Below are positions 33,624 to 42,877 of a DNA stretch of 64,000 bases, piece after piece. Source of the DNA: Eikenella corrodens. GTDB taxonomy: Bacteria > Pseudomonadota > Gammaproteobacteria > Burkholderiales > Neisseriaceae. The stretch is taken from NCBI RefSeq assembly GCF_900187105.1, contig NZ_LT906482.1:1550001-1614000 (forward strand), in the 5' to 3' direction. Below the pieces are notes generated by a model. The model was given only the letters and a program-made list of their open reading frames with translations. It made no database searches and had not been told where the DNA came from. Numbering within the stretch: the first letter of the stretch is position 1; every line of letters begins with the position of its first letter. A program made the translations under genes and the position numbers.

Positions 33624-36600
33624 ATGACCGCCCCTGTTTATATCCCCCTGCGCCAACACACCGAATTTTCCATCACCGACGGCACTTTGCGCATCAAAGA
33701 GCTGGTGAAGAAGGCCTCCGCTTTCGGCCTACCCGCGCTGGGCATCAGCGATTTGATGAACACGTTCGGCCTGGTGAAATTCTATAAAGCCTGCCGCGGC
33801 GCGGGCATCAAGCCGGTGGTGGGGGCGGATGTGTGGGTGGCGAATCCGGAAAACCCCGAGCAGCCTTTCCGCGCCATGCTCTTGGTGCGCAACGAAGCGG
33901 GCTACCGCCGCCTGTGCGAGCTGCTCACCCGCGCTTATGTGGGCACGGATCGCAATGTTGCCCACGCCGAGCTGGAGCCGCAATGGCTGGCCGAAGGCGG
34001 CAACGAAGGGCTGATCTGCCTGTCCGGCGCGCATTTGGGCGAAGTGGGCCGCCAGCTGATGAACGGCCATGACAGCGCCGCCTGCGCCGCCGCGCAGAAA
34101 TACGCGCAATGGTTTCCCGATGCTTTTTATTTGGAACTGCAAAGGCTACCTGAAAAACCGGAATGGGAAACTTCGGTTTCAGGTAGCCTCAAATTGGCGG
34201 CAGAGCTGGGCTTGCCCGTGGTGGCCACCCATCCGGCGCAGTTTTTAAACCCCGACGATTTCAAGGCGCACGATGCGCGCGTGTGCATTGCCGGCGGCTG
34301 GGTGCTGGCCGATAAACGCCGCCCGCGCGATTTTGTGGCCGGCCAGTATTTTGCTTCGCCGGAAGAGGTGGCCGCCCGTTTTGCCGATTTGCCCGAGGCA
34401 TTGCAAAACACGGTGGAAATCGCCAAGCGCTGCAACCTCACGCTCACGCTGGGCAAAAACTTCCTGCCGCAGTTTCCCACGCCCGACGGCATGAGCTTGG
34501 ACGACTATCTCGCCCACTTATCCAACCAAGGCCTGCGCGAACGGCTGGCCGCGCTTTATCCGGATGAGGCGGAACGCGAACAAAAGCTGCCGGAATACCA
34601 GGCGCGGCTGGATTTCGAGCTGGGCACCATCGTGCAGATGGGCTTCCCGGGCTACTTCCTGATTGTGGCCGACTTCATCAACTGGGCGAAAAACAACGGC
34701 TGCCCGGTGGGGCCGGGGCGCGGCTCGGGTGCGGGCTCGCTGGTGGCTTATTCCTTAAAAATTACCGATTTAGACCCGCTGCGCTATGCGCTGCTGTTTG
34801 AGCGTTTCCTCAATCCCGAGCGCGTGTCGATGCCCGACTTCGATATCGACTTCTGCCAAAACAACCGCGGCCGCGTGATTGAATATGTGCGCCAAAAATA
34901 CGGCTTCGAGGCGGTGAGCCAGATTGTTACCTTCGGCACTTTGTCGTCTAAAGCGGTGATCCGCGACGTGGGGCGTGTGCTGGAGCTGCCGTTCGGCGTG
35001 TGCGACCGGCTCTCCAAGCTGATTCCGTTGGAAGCCAACAAGCCGCTGAGCCTGGAAAAGGCGATGGAGGCCGAGCCGGAGATCGCCAAGGTGTTGGAAG
35101 AGGAAGAGGCCGAAGAGCTGATGGAGCTGGCCAAAAAGCTGGAAGACCTCACGCGCGGGCTGGGCATGCATGCCGGCGGCGTATTGATTGCGCCGGGCAA
35201 GATTTCCGATTTCTGCCCGGTGTATCAGGCCGACGAATCCGCCTCGCCCGTTTCCATGTACGACAAAGGCGACGTGGAAGACATCGGGTTGGTGAAGTTC
35301 GACTTCCTCGGCCTGCGCAATCTCACCATCATCGAAATGGCGCAGGAATTCATTGCGCAAACCACCGGCGAGCGCATCGATGTGAACCACATCGACCTCA
35401 CCGACCAGCAAGCCTACGAAGTGTTCCGCAAGGCCAACACCACGGCGGTGTTCCAGTTTGAATCCACCGGCATGAAAAAGATGCTGGCGCAGGCCAATAC
35501 CACCAAGTTGGAAGAAATCATCGCCTTTGTGTCGCTCTACCGCCCCGGCCCGATGGATCTGATTCCGGATTTCATTGCCCGCATGAAGGGTGCGCGCTTT
35601 GAATATATGCACCTGCTGCTCGAGCCCGTGTTGCAGCCCACCTACGGCATCATGGTGTATCAGGAGCAGGTGATGCAGGCCGCGCAGGTAATCGGCGGCT
35701 ATTCGCTCGGCGGGGCAGACTTATTGCGCCGCGCCATGGGCAAGAAAAAGCCAGAAGAAATGGCGAAACACCGCGAAATCTTTGCCGAAGGCGCGGCCAA
35801 GCAGGGCATTGCCCGCGAAAAAGCCGATGAAATCTTCGACTACATGGAAAAATTCGCCGGCTACGGCTTCAACAAATCCCACGCCGCCGCCTACGCCTTG
35901 GTGGCCTACCAAACCGCCTGGCTCAAAGCCCACTATCCGGCCGAATTCATGGCTGCCACCATGTCGAGCGAGTTGGATAACACCGACCAGCTCAAGCTGT
36001 TTTATGACGATGCCCGCGATAACGGCATCCGCTTCCTGCCGCCCGATGTCAACCATTCCGGCTACCACTTCCAGCCCGACGCCCAACACCGCATTCGTTA
36101 TGCCCTGGGCGCGATTAAGGGCACCGGCGAAGCCGCGGTAGAAGCCATTGTGGCCGCACGCGAAGAAGGCGGCGCATTCAAGAGCCTGTTCGACTTCTGC
36201 GAGCGCGTGAGCCGCCAGCACATCAACCGCCGCACCATCGAAGCCCTGGTGCGCGGCGGCGCGTTCGACAGCATCGAGCCCAACCGCGCCCGCCTGCTTG
36301 CCAACATCGACCTGGCCATGAGCAATGCCGAGCAGCAGGAAGAAAATGCCAACCAAGGCGGCCTGTTCGATATGGTGGAAGACGCGATTGCCCCCTTGGA
36401 GATGATCGACGTGCCAGCCTGGGGCGAAGCCGAACTTCTGGCCGAAGAAAAACAGGCCATCGGCTTTTATTTCTCCGGCCACCCCTTCGGCCCGGCCGAA
36501 AAAGAAGTGCGCCAATTCGCCCCCACCCGCCTCTCCCAGCTTAAGCCCAACGACAACGTGCGCGTGGCCGGCTTCGCCACCGCCATCCGCAGCATGGTGG

Positions 36601-37055
36601 GTAAACGCGGCAAAATCGCCTTCATCACGCTGGAAGACACCGGCGGCAAAGCCGAAGTGATGGTTAGCGGCGAAACGCTTGAGCAGCTCGGCCGCGACAC
36701 CCCGCGAGCCGACCAAGTGTTGATTGCCGAATGCCGCATCAGCCGCGACGACTACGGCGGCGAAGACGGCCTGCGCATCATCGCCAACCGTGTTTATACC
36801 CTGCAGGAAGCCCGCAGCCACTACGCCCGCGCCCTCACCCTGCACCTCGCCCCCCACCACAACATTCCCTGCCTGGCCGAACTGTTGCAACGAAGCGGCG
36901 AAGGCAAACGCGTCCCCCTGCGCCTGCACTACGCCAACGGCCAAGCCAGCGGCGAGCTCATCCCCGACAGCCGCTGGCAGCCATGTTTGACCACCGAACT
37001 TTTGGAAGAACTGGTGTCGCTCTTGGGCGAGCGGCAGGTGGGCGTGAATTGGTAG
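33624..37055 (+). CDS. dnaE: DNA polymerase III alpha subunit DnaE
   Basis: The replicative polymerase catalytic subunit has 1143 residues from the ATG at 33624 ([17 protein letters not shown]); the frame extends upstream only through repeat sequence. It contains the N-terminal PHP domain, the catalytic palm with [15 protein letters not shown] and PDFDIDF (metal-binding Asp pair), the fingers and helix-hairpin-helix ([21 protein letters not shown], in part) and the C-terminal OB fold ([29 protein letters not shown]). An inverted eikDUS pair (34143-34154 and 34178-34189) is embedded in frame in the PHP region and codes RLPE...SGSL. The protein otherwise looks intact. Confidence 0.98.
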   Translation: MTAPVYIPLRQHTEFSITDGTLRIKELVKKASAFGLPALGISDLMNTFGLVKFYKACRGAGIKPVVGADVWVANPENPEQPFRAMLLVRNEAGYRRLCELLTRAYVGTDRNVAHAELEPQWLAEGGNEGLICLSGAHLGEVGRQLMNGHDSAACAAAQKYAQWFPDAFYLELQRLPEKPEWETSVSGSLKLAAELGLPVVATHPAQFLNPDDFKAHDARVCIAGGWVLADKRRPRDFVAGQYFASPEEVAARFADLPEALQNTVEIAKRCNLTLTLGKNFLPQFPTPDGMSLDDYLAHLSNQGLRERLAALYPDEAEREQKLPEYQARLDFELGTIVQMGFPGYFLIVADFINWAKNNGCPVGPGRGSGAGSLVAYSLKITDLDPLRYALLFERFLNPERVSMPDFDIDFCQNNRGRVIEYVRQKYGFEAVSQIVTFGTLSSKAVIRDVGRVLELPFGVCDRLSKLIPLEANKPLSLEKAMEAEPEIAKVLEEEEAEELMELAKKLEDLTRGLGMHAGGVLIAPGKISDFCPVYQADESASPVSMYDKGDVEDIGLVKFDFLGLRNLTIIEMAQEFIAQTTGERIDVNHIDLTDQQAYEVFRKANTTAVFQFESTGMKKMLAQANTTKLEEIIAFVSLYRPGPMDLIPDFIARMKGARFEYMHLLLEPVLQPTYGIMVYQEQVMQAAQVIGGYSLGGADLLRRAMGKKKPEEMAKHREIFAEGAAKQGIAREKADEIFDYMEKFAGYGFNKSHAAAYALVAYQTAWLKAHYPAEFMAATMSSELDNTDQLKLFYDDARDNGIRFLPPDVNHSGYHFQPDAQHRIRYALGAIKGTGEAAVEAIVAAREEGGAFKSLFDFCERVSRQHINRRTIEALVRGGAFDSIEPNRARLLANIDLAMSNAEQQEENANQGGLFDMVEDAIAPLEMIDVPAWGEAELLAEEKQAIGFYFSGHPFGPAEKEVRQFAPTRLSQLKPNDNVRVAGFATAIRSMVGKRGKIAFITLEDTGGKAEVMVSGETLEQLGRDTPRADQVLIAECRISRDDYGGEDGLRIIANRVYTLQEARSHYARALTLHLAPHHNIPCLAELLQRSGEGKRVPLRLHYANGQASGELIPDSRWQPCLTTELLEELVSLLGERQVGVNW

Positions 37056-37085
37056 CGGCTACCTGAAAAGGACGGCCGGAGAGAT

Positions 37086-37113
37086 TTCAGGTAGCCTTAG
37101 TAGGCTACCTGAA
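37086..37113 (+). terminator. Tight eikDUS hairpin after dnaE
   Basis: TTCAGGTAGCCT (37086-37097) and AGGCTACCTGAA (37102-37113) are separated by only 4 bases. Additional copies lie at about 37060 and 37168 and a variant at 37205, all in the convergent gap between dnaE and holA. Confidence 0.75.
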
Positions 37114-37321
37114 AAGCATTGTGCCAATAGCAATGGATTGGGCACTGATACCCGGCATGATGAAATCAGGCTACCTGAAAAATTTCTGCAGCAAGGCAGG
37201 AAGGTTTTCAGGTAGTCTGTGGTGATTTGGGTGGTAATAAATGTTTATCGGGGAGGGGTGCACACTCGATCGTTATATTGGGCAGGTTAGCTGCCAGTAT
37301 TCCCGTATGGCATTAACACCA

Positions 37322-38329
37322 TTAGCCAGCCAAACTCACCAGCAGCTGCCGGATGGCGGGCCAGGCTTCGCCGGTTTCTGCGCCTTTGATGATGCGGTCG
37401 ATGCGGGCGCATTCTTGCAGGGCGGCGATGAGGCGCGGGGTGGCGATGCGGCGCACGGCCAGGGGGGCGAGCTGTTGTTTGCTGCCCCACAGGCGCAGGC
37501 TGTTGCGCACTTGGGCGACGGTTTGCCCTTGTTTGAGGGCGGCGGTGAGGCGGATGAGGGTGCGGATGTCGTCGGCCAGCATCCACAGCAGCATCACGGG
37601 CTCTTCGCCGTCGGCTTCGAGTCCTTCGAGCAGGCGCACCACGCGGGCGGGCTCGCCGCTCATCCAGGCGGCGGCAAGCTGGAATACGTCGAAACGGGCT
37701 ACGTCGGCCACGGCGGCTTCGGTTTCGGCAATGCCCAATTCGTGACCGGCGGGGTAGAGCAGGGCGAGTTTGTCGATTTCCTGCTTGGCGGCCAAGAGGT
37801 TGCCTTCCACGCGCTCGGCAAACAGGGCCAGCGCTTCGTTGCCGATGGATAAATGATGCTGCGCGAGGCGGCCGCGTATCCAGCCGGGCAGGGCCTGGGC
37901 ATCAACGGCTTTGGCTTCGACCACGGTGCCGCTGCGGCTGAGGGCGGCAAACCATTTGGCCTGGGTTTGGGCGCGTTCGAGTTTGGGCAGGAGGATAACG
38001 GTTACGGTGTCGGGCGGGAGGTTGGCGGCCAGTTGTTCGAGGGCTTCGCCGCCGGCTTTGCCGGGCTTGCCGCCGGGCAGGTGGATTTCGAGCAGTTTGA
38101 GTTCGGCAAACAGGCCGATGCTGTTGGCAGAGGCGAGGAGGTCTTGCCAGTCGGCGGCGGTGTCGGGGGTGTGGGTTTCGCGGTTCAGGTAGCCCTGCTC
38201 TTTGGCGGCGGCACGGATGGCATCTAAGGCTTCTATCCGCAGCAGGGCTTCTTCGCCATGCAGCACATACAGCGCTTGCAGGGGCTGTTTGAGCTGCGGC
38301 AGCAGGCGTTCGGTGCTGATGGCGGCCAT
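37322..38329 (-). CDS. holA: DNA polymerase III delta subunit HolA
   Basis: The 335-residue clamp-loader delta subunit opens the beta sliding clamp. Recognisable parts are the N-terminal LYVLHGEEALLRIEALDAIR (in part), the AAA+-like fold with LLEIHLPGGKPGK and VTVILLPKLERAQ, and the helical C-terminal collar (EPVMLLWMLADDIRTL, RLIAALQECARIDRIIKG). It lacks a Walker A motif, as expected for delta. The ATG overlaps the lptE stop by one base (TAATG), so translational coupling with lptE is likely. lptE-holA order is conserved in proteobacteria. Confidence 0.93.
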   Translation of the reverse strand: MAAISTERLLPQLKQPLQALYVLHGEEALLRIEALDAIRAAAKEQGYLNRETHTPDTAADWQDLLASANSIGLFAELKLLEIHLPGGKPGKAGGEALEQLAANLPPDTVTVILLPKLERAQTQAKWFAALSRSGTVVEAKAVDAQALPGWIRGRLAQHHLSIGNEALALFAERVEGNLLAAKQEIDKLALLYPAGHELGIAETEAAVADVARFDVFQLAAAWMSGEPARVVRLLEGLEADGEEPVMLLWMLADDIRTLIRLTAALKQGQTVAQVRNSLRLWGSKQQLAPLAVRRIATPRLIAALQECARIDRIIKGAETGEAWPAIRQLLVSLAG

Positions 38330-38805
38330 TATTCGGCTTTCAGGTAGCCCAGGCGGCGCACGAGCTGGCGGGCGGCGTCCACGCGCATATCGGCCCAGAG
38401 TTGGGCTTCTTCTTCTTGTTTACCGAGGATTTCGCTGTCGCTGTAGTCCAGCGTGCGGTATACGGTAATCATCATTGGCTCGCCCAGGGCTTTTTCGCCG
38501 CGCCAGGCTTGGGCGGATACTTTGAGCTCCAGCTGGTATTCGGTTACCGTGCCGGAGAGGTTGAGGGTTTGGATGTTTTTATTGGTTTGGATATCGGTTA
38601 CTTTGACCACGGCATCGGCAAAGGCGCTGTCGAGCTTGGCATGGCGGCGCAGCAGTTCGGTTTCGATGTTTTGCTGCAATTCGCGCCCTTGTACGGCCCA
38701 GGTTTGGTAGGGCAGGGGCGGGTTGAGCGCGGGGTCGCTACCGGCCAGGCGGAAGCCGCAGGCGGCCAACAACAGCAAAAGGGGCAGCATCAGATATTTT
38801 TTCAT
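38329..38805 (-). CDS. lptE: LPS-assembly lipoprotein LptE
   Basis: This 158-residue outer-membrane lipoprotein plugs the LptD barrel in lipopolysaccharide export. A lipoprotein signal is present (MKKYLMLPLLLLLAACGFRLAG; lipobox LAAC, Cys16 lipidated), followed by the GFRLAG motif typical of the family. The mature domain has an alternating alpha/beta pattern with LSGTVTEYQLELKVSAQAW. It is followed by holA in the usual order. leuS, the usual upstream neighbour, is not here; upstream lies an eikDUS hairpin. Confidence 0.9.
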   Translation of the reverse strand: MKKYLMLPLLLLLAACGFRLAGSDPALNPPLPYQTWAVQGRELQQNIETELLRRHAKLDSAFADAVVKVTDIQTNKNIQTLNLSGTVTEYQLELKVSAQAWRGEKALGEPMMITVYRTLDYSDSEILGKQEEEAQLWADMRVDAARQLVRRLGYLKAE

Positions 38806-38874
38806 GGTGTTTCCTTGGCTTGCGCCGCAAGAGGCGACGGCTAGGGGCGTATTCTAGCGGATTGTGGACGGGAG

Positions 38875-38915
38875 AGGCTACCTGAAAAGCGGCAGCATGG
38901 GCTTTCAGGTAGCCT
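38875..38915. repeat. eikDUS inverted pair between lptE and the RDD gene
   Basis: AGGCTACCTGAA (38875-38886) and TTCAGGTAGCCT (38904-38915) lie 3 bases beyond the RDD gene's stop on the minus strand and probably terminate it. Confidence 0.8.
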
Positions 38916-38918
38916 TTG

Positions 38919-39365
38919 CTATAGCGATACCACCACCGAGCCCATAAACCGATCTTGCAGAGTGCGCCGTTCGAATTTGGGAATCAGCAGCATGGCCAGG
39001 CAAATGAGATACGCAAAACCGGCCGGCCAGCGGAAGAAAATCAGCAGCAACACAAAAGCCGCTTCCCGAGCCAATACCGTGCCGAGAAAGCCGGGATTGC
39101 TGCCGTTTTTGTCTAGCACACGGATGCGGAACAGCCATTTGCCGAACGACTGCCCTTTCAGCGACATCAATATGGTTTGTAGCAGCATATAAGCCAGCAT
39201 CGGCAGCAGCACCAAATGGAAATCGTTGTTGCCGGGGAAGCAATACAGCAAGGCTTGCAGCAGGGCATAGGCTAGGCCGAAGTTTAGGGCGGCGGCTGCG
39301 ATTCGTTTCCAAGCAGGGGCAAGCCGATATACCTTGCCGTTTTCTAAGCAGACTTCTGGGTTCAT
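38919..39365 (-). CDS. RDD family membrane protein
   Basis: The 148-residue protein has three hydrophobic segments and the RDD pattern: basic residues before the first helix (YRLAPAWKRIAAAALNFGLAYALL, in part), then QSFGKWLFRIRVLDKNG (the conserved loop), and LQDRFMGSVVVSL at the end. RDD proteins are small inner-membrane proteins, some implicated in ion or compatible-solute transport; function here is unknown. Single-gene unit. Confidence 0.8.
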   Translation of the reverse strand: MNPEVCLENGKVYRLAPAWKRIAAAALNFGLAYALLQALLYCFPGNNDFHLVLLPMLAYMLLQTILMSLKGQSFGKWLFRIRVLDKNGSNPGFLGTVLAREAAFVLLLIFFRWPAGFAYLICLAMLLIPKFERRTLQDRFMGSVVVSL

Positions 39366-39381
39366 AAGGTGGTTGTGTATG

Positions 39382-39454
39382 TATGGTGGATTAAAGTCAG
39401 AGTGGGGTAAGGAGAACTAGCGCAGCAGTATCCTTCTTTTGATTCAATATGATA
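39382..39454. mobile_element. Possible degenerate, internally deleted Correia element
   Basis: The left end TATGGTGGATTAAAG and the right part TAAGGAGAACTAGCGC to TTTTGATTCAATATGATA line up with the start and with the TAAGGAGAGCCAACGC to TTTTTGTTAATTCACTATA part of the element at 25452. About 30 bases of the middle are missing. It lies upstream of the RDD gene. Confidence 0.4.
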
Positions 39455-39500
39455 TAAGAGCTAAACAGGCTATCTGAACATTCTGCGGCATGCACATCCT

Positions 39501-39788
39501 TTAAAACCAATAGTCCTGCATGGCTGCCAATAATTCCGGGGTGATTGCGTATCCGCAATTTTCACCGATGACGCTGTCGATGCCGCAATAAGGGCAGCAT
39601 GCCGTGTATTGCCCGTCGTTTTCCGGCACAAAGTCGCCTTCCTCCAGCTCGGTGGAGCGGAAGATGGCGAGGCAGGAGAAGCAGCCGCAACGCTGGGGTG
39701 GCAGCAGATAGGCTTTATTCTTGAAAGAAAATTGGTGTGCGGCGATGGCAGCGGCGCCCAATGCCTCATCTGTTGATAGGTTGGTCAT
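39501..39788 (-). CDS. Small zinc-ribbon-like cytoplasmic protein
   Basis: The product is 95 residues from the ATG at 39788 (MTNLSTDEALG); the upstream extension is repeat sequence. Two Cys clusters, RCGCFSC and ACCPYCG, are about 35 residues apart and could bind one zinc ion. Between them is an acidic segment (STELEEGDFVPEN). C-terminal GYAITPELLAAM may form a helix. Similar small proteins are annotated as cytoplasmic proteins of unknown function. An eikDUS pair lies just upstream. Confidence 0.65.
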   Translation of the reverse strand: MTNLSTDEALGAAAIAAHQFSFKNKAYLLPPQRCGCFSCLAIFRSTELEEGDFVPENDGQYTACCPYCGIDSVIGENCGYAITPELLAAMQDYWF

Positions 39789-39805
39789 CTTGTTTCCAGA
39801 AGAGG

Positions 39806-39843
39806 AGGCTACCTGAAAACGGCTGGGCATTTTCAGGTAGCCT
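39806..39843. repeat. eikDUS inverted pair
   Basis: AGGCTACCTGAA (39806-39817) and TTCAGGTAGCCT (39832-39843) lie between the zinc-ribbon gene and the small secreted-protein gene, both on the minus strand. Confidence 0.8.
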
Positions 39844-39966
39844 TTCAGGATGGTTTAAGGCTGCATCTGCAAAGTTTGTGCAGAATCGGCAGTGCCAATC
39901 TGTTTTGCCCTGCATTTATGCTGTTGGGCATACATACTTGAGCGACAAACTTTATTTGCGCCCGCA

Positions 39967-40398
39967 TCAGCGAAGGCGGTTTAAGCCTAGCGCATAGGTT
40001 CGCCCGTTTTGCCAAGCAAACCACCAATACAGGCGCATATTCGGATTATCGGGCTTGCTCATGCGGCAAAACGCAAAGGCCTGATTGTGGATACACGCCA
40101 TCGGCATCGCTCGGAGCTCAGACGGCAGCAAGGTTTTCCATTCGTGAATTTTTTGCGCGGAAGAAGTTTGCAGTCGGCATTCGCCCGTGCCTTGGCACAC
40201 CGGCGACCATGGGCTGTTGCCGTTTTTCCCGTCCATCATCCATTGCGCGCCGCGCTGGTAATAGCGCATCTGCATCTGCGTGGGGCGCTGGTCTTTATCC
40301 AGCAGCACATATTCGCCGGCATCGGATGCGTCCAAACCGGCCGCGAATGCGCTGCCGGCCAAAGCCAGCCACAAAACCATGATTTTGGCAATTTTCAT
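39967..40398 (-). CDS. Small predicted periplasmic protein
   Basis: The 143-residue protein has a signal peptide (MKIAKIMVLWLALAGSAFAAG, cleavage after AFA). The mature part contains four Cys (VCQGTGEC, ACIHNQ, FCRM), probably forming disulfides, and several aromatic residues (RLYWWFAWQNGRTYALG). No family is recognised. Single-gene unit upstream of gatB's terminator region. Confidence 0.6.
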   Translation of the reverse strand: MKIAKIMVLWLALAGSAFAAGLDASDAGEYVLLDKDQRPTQMQMRYYQRGAQWMMDGKNGNSPWSPVCQGTGECRLQTSSAQKIHEWKTLLPSELRAMPMACIHNQAFAFCRMSKPDNPNMRLYWWFAWQNGRTYALGLNRLR

Positions 40399-40540
40399 AA
40401 CTATCTCCCAAGAAGAAACCCTTGCTTATTCCTACAGAAGCGTGGGTTGATTGAGCAAACAGCGCAGCTTGCTTTCTAGCAGACCAAAGCAGCCTGTACC
40501 TTAGTTTGCAGTTTAGACAGATACTCAAGCGGCATTATTA

Positions 40541-40579
40541 AGGCTACCTGAAAAACCTTTTACCGTTTTCAGGTAGCCT
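40541..40579 (-). terminator. eikDUS inverted pair, terminator of gatB
   Basis: AGGCTACCTGAA (40541-40552) and TTCAGGTAGCCT (40568-40579) lie 10 bases past the gatB stop on the minus strand. Confidence 0.75.
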
Positions 40580-40589
40580 TATCCTTGCC

Positions 40590-42020
40590 TTAAGCCAACT
40601 TTGCTTTAATCAACTCCTGCACCTGCGCGGGATTCGCTTTGCCTTTGCTGGCTTTCATCACTTGTCCCACAATCGCATTCAGGGCTTTTTCGTTGCCGGA
40701 TTTGAACTGTTCCACGGCTTTGGCGTTGTTTGCCAGCACTTCGTCCACCATGGCTTCAATCGCGCCGGTATCGGTCATTTGTTGCAAACCGTGTTTTTCG
40801 ATGATTTCGGCGATGGTGGCTTCTGGCTCTGCCCACATGGCTTCAAAGGCTTTTTTCGCCAACTTGCTGCTTAAAGTGCCGTCAGCAATTTTACCTACCA
40901 ACGCAGCGAGGCGCGGAGCGGTAATCGGGCTGTCGGCAAGTTCCATGCCTTCTTTGTTCAGCGTGGCGGCGAGTTCGCCGTTCATCCAGTTGGCAGTCAG
41001 CTTGCCTTGTCCGCTGGCTTTGGCAGCTTCTTCAAAATAGGCAGCCTGCACGCGGCTGGCGGTGAGCAAGCGCGCGTCGTAGTCGCTCACGCCGTAGTCC
41101 GCCACGAAACGTACCGCCATTTCTTTCGGCAGCTCGGGCATTTCTGCTTTGGCTTTTTGCAACCGGTCGTCTGAAATGATGACGGGTAGCAAATCGGGAT
41201 CAGGGAAGTAGCGGTAGTCGTGCGCGTCTTCTTTCAGACGCATCACGCGGGTTTCGCCTTTTTCAGGGTCGAACAGCATGGTTGCCTGCTGCACCTTGCC
41301 GCCGTCTTCCAAAATCTCGATTTGCGCTTCCACTTCGTAATTAATCGCCTGCTCCAAGAAGCGGAAGGAATTGAGGTTTTTAATCTCGCGGCGCGTGCCG
41401 AATTCCGCTTGGCCTTTCGGACGCACGGATACGTTGGCATCGACGCGGAACGAACCTTCCGCCATATTGCCGTCGCAGATGTCCAGCCATGTAACCAAGC
41501 TGTGTAAGGCTTTGGCGTAGGCAACGGCTTCGGCGGCGGAGCGCATTTCAGGTTCGGATACTACTTCCAACAGCGGCGTGCCGGCACGGTTCAGGTCGAT
41601 ACCGGTTGCGCCGTTCAAGCCCTCGTGCACGGATTTGCCCGCGTCTTCTTCCATGTGCGCGCGGGTTACGTTGATGGTTTTTACATCGTCACTGACCACG
41701 ATTTCCAGCTTGCCGTGTTCGACAATCGGTAAATCCAACTGGCTGATTTGATAGCCTTTTGGCAAGTCGGGATAAAAGTAGTTTTTGCGGTCGAACACGT
41801 TTTTCTGATTGATTTTCGCATCCAAAGCCAAGCCCAATTTGATAGCTTTTTCAACGACTTCTCGGTTCATTACCGGCAGTACGCCCGGCAGCGCGCATTC
41901 CACCACGCTGGCGTGCGCATTGGGTTCCGCACCGAATGCAGTCGATGCGCCGCTGAAGATTTTGGATTTTGTGTTGAGTTGGACGTGGATTTCCAGTCCG
42001 ATTACGGTTTCCCAGGTCAT
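40590..42020 (-). CDS. gatB: Asp-tRNA(Asn)/Glu-tRNA(Gln) amidotransferase subunit B
   Basis: The 476-residue kinase-like subunit activates the misacylated tRNA for amidation. The GatB signature is intact: [15 protein letters not shown], then [14 protein letters not shown], and the mid-protein RADANVS-type motif ([13 protein letters not shown]). The C-terminal YqeY-like tRNA-binding tail is complete ([19 protein letters not shown]). Cys of the N-terminal zinc site is partly visible ([11 protein letters not shown]). Upstream at 42107-42118 is a Neisseria-type AG-DUS. Its codon use resembles Neisseria more than its neighbours. It is separated from gatA by two unrelated genes. Confidence 0.97.
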   Translation of the reverse strand: MTWETVIGLEIHVQLNTKSKIFSGASTAFGAEPNAHASVVECALPGVLPVMNREVVEKAIKLGLALDAKINQKNVFDRKNYFYPDLPKGYQISQLDLPIVEHGKLEIVVSDDVKTINVTRAHMEEDAGKSVHEGLNGATGIDLNRAGTPLLEVVSEPEMRSAAEAVAYAKALHSLVTWLDICDGNMAEGSFRVDANVSVRPKGQAEFGTRREIKNLNSFRFLEQAINYEVEAQIEILEDGGKVQQATMLFDPEKGETRVMRLKEDAHDYRYFPDPDLLPVIISDDRLQKAKAEMPELPKEMAVRFVADYGVSDYDARLLTASRVQAAYFEEAAKASGQGKLTANWMNGELAATLNKEGMELADSPITAPRLAALVGKIADGTLSSKLAKKAFEAMWAEPEATIAEIIEKHGLQQMTDTGAIEAMVDEVLANNAKAVEQFKSGNEKALNAIVGQVMKASKGKANPAQVQELIKAKLA

Positions 42021-42078
42021 AAGGGGTCTTTCTGTTGAAGAAGGGTTAATCGGTTCGTAAGGGTTTCCGGTTGGGCAG

Positions 42079-42118
42079 AGGCTACCTGAAAACCCAGATT
42101 CTATCTTTCAGACGGCCT
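42079..42118. repeat. Hybrid pair: eikDUS facing Neisseria AG-DUS
   Basis: AGGCTACCTGAA (42079-42090) faces TTCAGACGGCCT (42107-42118), the reverse complement of AGGCCGTCTGAA. The arms share only the outer AGGC and TGAA parts, so the stem is imperfect. It lies between gatB and the TRIC gene. Confidence 0.9.
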
Positions 42119-42125
42119 TTTGCCG

Positions 42126-42746
42126 CTATTTTCTGCGCGGCTGGAAGCCGGGAAGCTGCCAGTGGAAGCGGTAGGCAGCTAGCCGCAGGAATAGGCCGGC
42201 GGCAAACAGCAGATGCAGGGTAAAGGCGTTTATCCAGCCGATTCGCGCGAGGAAATACATCAGCCCGCCGATGAAGATGGCAACGCTGCCGTAGAGGTCG
42301 GCACGCAATACGATGGGCACGTCGTTTACCAAAATATCGCGGGCAATGCCGCCGCCCACAGCGGTTACAAAGGCGAGCACGATCACGCCGAACAGGTTGA
42401 GCTGCAGGCCGATACCGATTTGCGCACCGGTGATGCTGAAGGCGGCCAGGCCGATGGCGTCGGCAATCAGGAAAGCGGCGGCAAGGTGGGTGCGGCGGTA
42501 GCGTTGCACGCGCAGCAGCCAGGCGATAGTGAGGGTGGCGAATACCACAATCAGCGCATCGGTATGCCGGAACACCTGCGGCACATGTCCTACCAGCGCA
42601 TCGCGCATCATGCCGCCGCCCACGGCGGTGAGCAAGGCGGTGATGATCACGCCGAGCACGTCGAGCCGCTTGCTGTAGCCGACGAGGTAGCCGGACACGG
42701 CGAAGGCGGCGGTGCCGATGATTTGGATGAAGTCGGTGGTGGTCAT
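42126..42746 (-). CDS. TRIC-type (UPF0126) cation channel family protein
   Basis: The 206-residue membrane protein has seven hydrophobic helices and two internal repeats, each with the family motif: VSGYLVGYSKRLDVLGVIITALLTAVGGGMMRD (in part) and the second-repeat FGVIVLAFVTAVGGGIARDILV (in part). Gly-Gly-Gly at the helix break and the following Arg-Asp are hallmarks of bacterial TRIC (YadS/YicG) proteins, which form trimeric cation channels; the ion here is not shown. Located between gatB and the NERD-helicase gene on the same strand. Confidence 0.88.
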   Translation of the reverse strand: MTTTDFIQIIGTAAFAVSGYLVGYSKRLDVLGVIITALLTAVGGGMMRDALVGHVPQVFRHTDALIVVFATLTIAWLLRVQRYRRTHLAAAFLIADAIGLAAFSITGAQIGIGLQLNLFGVIVLAFVTAVGGGIARDILVNDVPIVLRADLYGSVAIFIGGLMYFLARIGWINAFTLHLLFAAGLFLRLAAYRFHWQLPGFQPRRK

Positions 42747-42791
42747 GGTTTCAGGTAGCCTTACAGGCAGTGTTAGGTGGTTAAATAGGTT

Positions 42792-42818
42792 TTCAGACGG
42801 CCTTAGAGGCTACCTGAA
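42792..42818. repeat. Hybrid pair: Neisseria AG-DUS beside eikDUS
   Basis: TTCAGACGGCCT (42792-42803) is followed 3 bases later by AGGCTACCTGAA (42807-42818). Further eikDUS copies lie at about 42749 and 42867. All are in the 131-base gap between the TRIC and helicase genes. Confidence 0.9.
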
Positions 42819-42877
42819 AAGTTTCATGGGTTGGGCATTCATGCTTGTTAGTAATCTTAAATTGCTTTCAGGTAGCC

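Noticed and set aside
41039-41050. AGGCAGCCTGCA inside gatB, similar to king-type uptake sequences
   Set aside because: It mixes two dialects without matching either exactly and lies in conserved coding sequence; not counted as evidence of transfer.
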